Part shown: positions 6,916-7,997 of the stretch, piece after piece | Position numbering within the stretch: the stretch's first letter is position 1 | How the letters are laid out: each line of letters begins with the position of its first letter | From: Marivivens sp. | Lineage (GTDB): Bacteria; Pseudomonadota; Alphaproteobacteria; Rhodobacterales; Rhodobacteraceae | Length of the DNA stretch: 7,997 nt | Assembly (NCBI GenBank): GCA_024642185.1 | Contig: JAHEBR010000062.1 | Location: 1-7,997 of the forward strand | Direction: 5' to 3' | The notes under the pieces: generated by a model | Seen by the model: only the letters and a program-made list of their open reading frames with translations | Told to the model about the DNA's origin: nothing | The model's database searches: none | Made by a program: the position numbers and the translations under genes

Positions 6916-7830
6916 GTGATCTCTCCGGCGCTAACCGATGCTCTGGATCGCTGGCTCGACCACGCTCGCGCGCTTGACGCGGTGGCCGACAATACGATCA
7001 AGGCCTATCGCGCCGATGTCTTGGGTTTTCTCGCGTTCATGCAGAGCCATTTCGGCGAGGCGCAGGGGATTGGCGCCATTTCCCGTATCGGCGTGGGCGA
7101 TATGCGGGCCTGGATGGCGCACGAGCGCAGCCGGGGCATCGCGCCCCGATCTCTCGCCCGCTCTCTTTCGGCGGTCAAATCCTTCTATCGTTGGCTCTCT
7201 GAGCGTGAAGGTTTCGAGCCGACCGCCGTTCTGTCTGCCCGCGCGCCCAAGTTCCACCGCAAGCTGCCCCGCCCCTTGGCCGAAGACGCCGCCCGCGAGA
7301 TGATCGGCCGCGTGGGCCTTCAGGCCACCGAGCCTTGGGTCGCTGCCCGCGACGAGGCGGTGGTGACGCTGCTTTATGGCTGCGGCCTGCGGATCTCCGA
7401 AGCCTTGGGCCTGACGGGCCGCGATCTGCCCTTGCCCGAGGTTCTGCGTATCCGTGGCAAGGGCGGCAAGGAACGGATCGTTCCGGTGATCCCCGCCGCC
7501 CGCGAGGCGGTCGCGCGCTATGTGAACCTCAGCCCATTCGAGCCCGCGCCCGACGCGCCGATTTTTCGCGGCGCGCGCGGCGGGGCGCTTTCCCCCCGCG
7601 CCATCCAGAAGGTCATGGAACAGGCGCGGCTTCAGCTTGGCCTGCCCGCCACAGCCACGCCCCACGCCATGCGCCACAGCTTTGCCACCCACCTTCTCGC
7701 CCGAGGCGGCGACCTTCGCGCCATTCAAGAGCTTTTGGGCCATGCCTCGCTCTCGACAACGCAGGCCTATACCGCCGTCGACGCCGCACATCTGATGGAT
7801 GTCTACGAACGCGCCCACCCCCGTGGCTAG
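6916..7830 (+). CDS. xerC: Tyrosine recombinase XerC (chromosome dimer resolution)
   Basis: XerC acts with XerD at the dif site to resolve chromosome dimers before cell division. Starting at the GTG at 6916, the product has 304 residues, normal for the family. The N-terminal core-binding domain spans about 5-95 and the catalytic domain about 115-298. All catalytic residues are present: R159 (GCGLRISEAL), K182 (RGKGGKE), H250 and R253 (TPHAMRHSFATHLL), H276 (LLGHASLSTTQ) and nucleophile Y285 (QAYTAVDAAHL). They sit 10-11 residues after their E. coli XerC counterparts. The frame is open further upstream to 6709, but that would lie inside the DUF484 gene. The GTG has AGGG too close to be an ideal ribosome site, so coupling to DUF484 translation is likely. 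The DUF484 neighbour favours XerC over XerD. Confidence 0.93.
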   Translation: MISPALTDALDRWLDHARALDAVADNTIKAYRADVLGFLAFMQSHFGEAQGIGAISRIGVGDMRAWMAHERSRGIAPRSLARSLSAVKSFYRWLSEREGFEPTAVLSARAPKFHRKLPRPLAEDAAREMIGRVGLQATEPWVAARDEAVVTLLYGCGLRISEALGLTGRDLPLPEVLRIRGKGGKERIVPVIPAAREAVARYVNLSPFEPAPDAPIFRGARGGALSPRAIQKVMEQARLQLGLPATATPHAMRHSFATHLLARGGDLRAIQELLGHASLSTTQAYTAVDAAHLMDVYERAHPRG

Positions 7831-7877
7831 GCATTTGGCATATTGCCGCCGGGGAAGCTTTCCGCCATGAGGGGCGA

Positions 7878-7997
7878 ATGACCATCACCCAAAAAGCTCT
7901 CGCCGTTCACCTTCTCACCGCAACGGGCGCGGTTTTCGCCATGCTGGCGATGCTTGCCGCCGTTGATGAGAAGTGGAGCCTCATGTTCCTCTGGCTT
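7878..7997 (+). CDS. pcs: CDP-alcohol phosphatidyltransferase, probably phosphatidylcholine synthase (5' part only)
   Basis: Only the first 40 residues are in the window. They read MTITQKALAVHLLTATGAVF and continue as a hydrophobic first membrane segment with AMLAMLAAVDEKWSLMFLWL. The 'VHLLTATG' stretch followed by a helix resembles the start of bacterial phosphatidylcholine synthase, which joins choline to CDP-diacylglycerol in the inner membrane. The diagnostic CDP-alcohol motif (DGx2ARx8Gx3Dx3D) lies beyond the edge, so another enzyme of the same family cannot be excluded. GAGG at 7869-7872, five bases upstream, supports this ATG. It follows xerC by 47 bases on the same strand. A four-codon ORF (7867-7881) ends across its start codon. 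Confidence 0.65.
   Translation, partial: MTITQKALAVHLLTATGAVFAMLAMLAAVDEKWSLMFLWL

Noticed and set aside
6936..7829. The possibility that the tyrosine recombinase marks an integrated mobile element
   Set aside because: Length, motifs and the DUF484 neighbour identify housekeeping XerC; no tRNA, direct repeats or phage genes are nearby.
7840..7851. Small GGCA-TAT-TGCC inverted repeat between xerC and the phosphatidyltransferase
   Set aside because: The arms are only 4 bp with a 3-base loop and no T run, which is expected by chance.

Overview
The window looks like chromosomal DNA of an alphaproteobacterium, most likely of the Rhodobacterales. I infer this from the high GC content, the GC-rich codon use, and the gene order priA / transaldolase / DUF484 / xerC / phosphatidylcholine synthase, which I recognise from that group. 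Nothing here indicates a plasmid, phage, insertion sequence, CRISPR array or RNA gene. Genes fill nearly all of it, and no gene-free stretch exceeds about 130 bases.

Left part (1-3140). A major facilitator superfamily (MFS) transporter runs leftward off the window edge; its 3' end is missing. It is divergent from a rightward YeeE/YedE-type sulfur transporter (973-2085) of the thiosulfate-permease family. The 125-base region between them carries a near-consensus FNR/CRP-type palindrome (905-918). A -10-like hexamer lies at the distance expected for class II activation of the transporter, which suggests oxygen-, NO- or redox-responsive control. The transporter then runs tail-to-tail into a leftward flavoprotein monooxygenase-like gene (2013-3140), and the two overlap by 73 bp.

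Middle (3150-5431). The flavoprotein sits 9 nt downstream of priA, the replication-restart helicase, on the same strand. Its ribosome binding site overlaps the priA stop codon, so the two are probably cotranscribed and translationally coupled. An 89-base divergent region then separates priA from the rightward genes.

Right part (5432-7997). A class 3B transaldolase / fructose-6-phosphate aldolase homologue has Phe in the position that points to transaldolase chemistry. It is followed by a 118-base spacer with two hairpins. After it comes a tight DUF484-xerC pair (4-nt gap), the same association found in E. coli (yigA-xerC), and then the start of a CDP-alcohol phosphatidyltransferase, probably phosphatidylcholine synthase, cut by the window edge.

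Most of this is housekeeping: replication restart, chromosome dimer resolution, central sugar metabolism and membrane lipid synthesis. The less ordinary points are the FNR-like control element, the coupled priA-flavoprotein pair, the convergent coding overlap and the hairpins after the transaldolase. I do not see a convincing undescribed multi-gene system.
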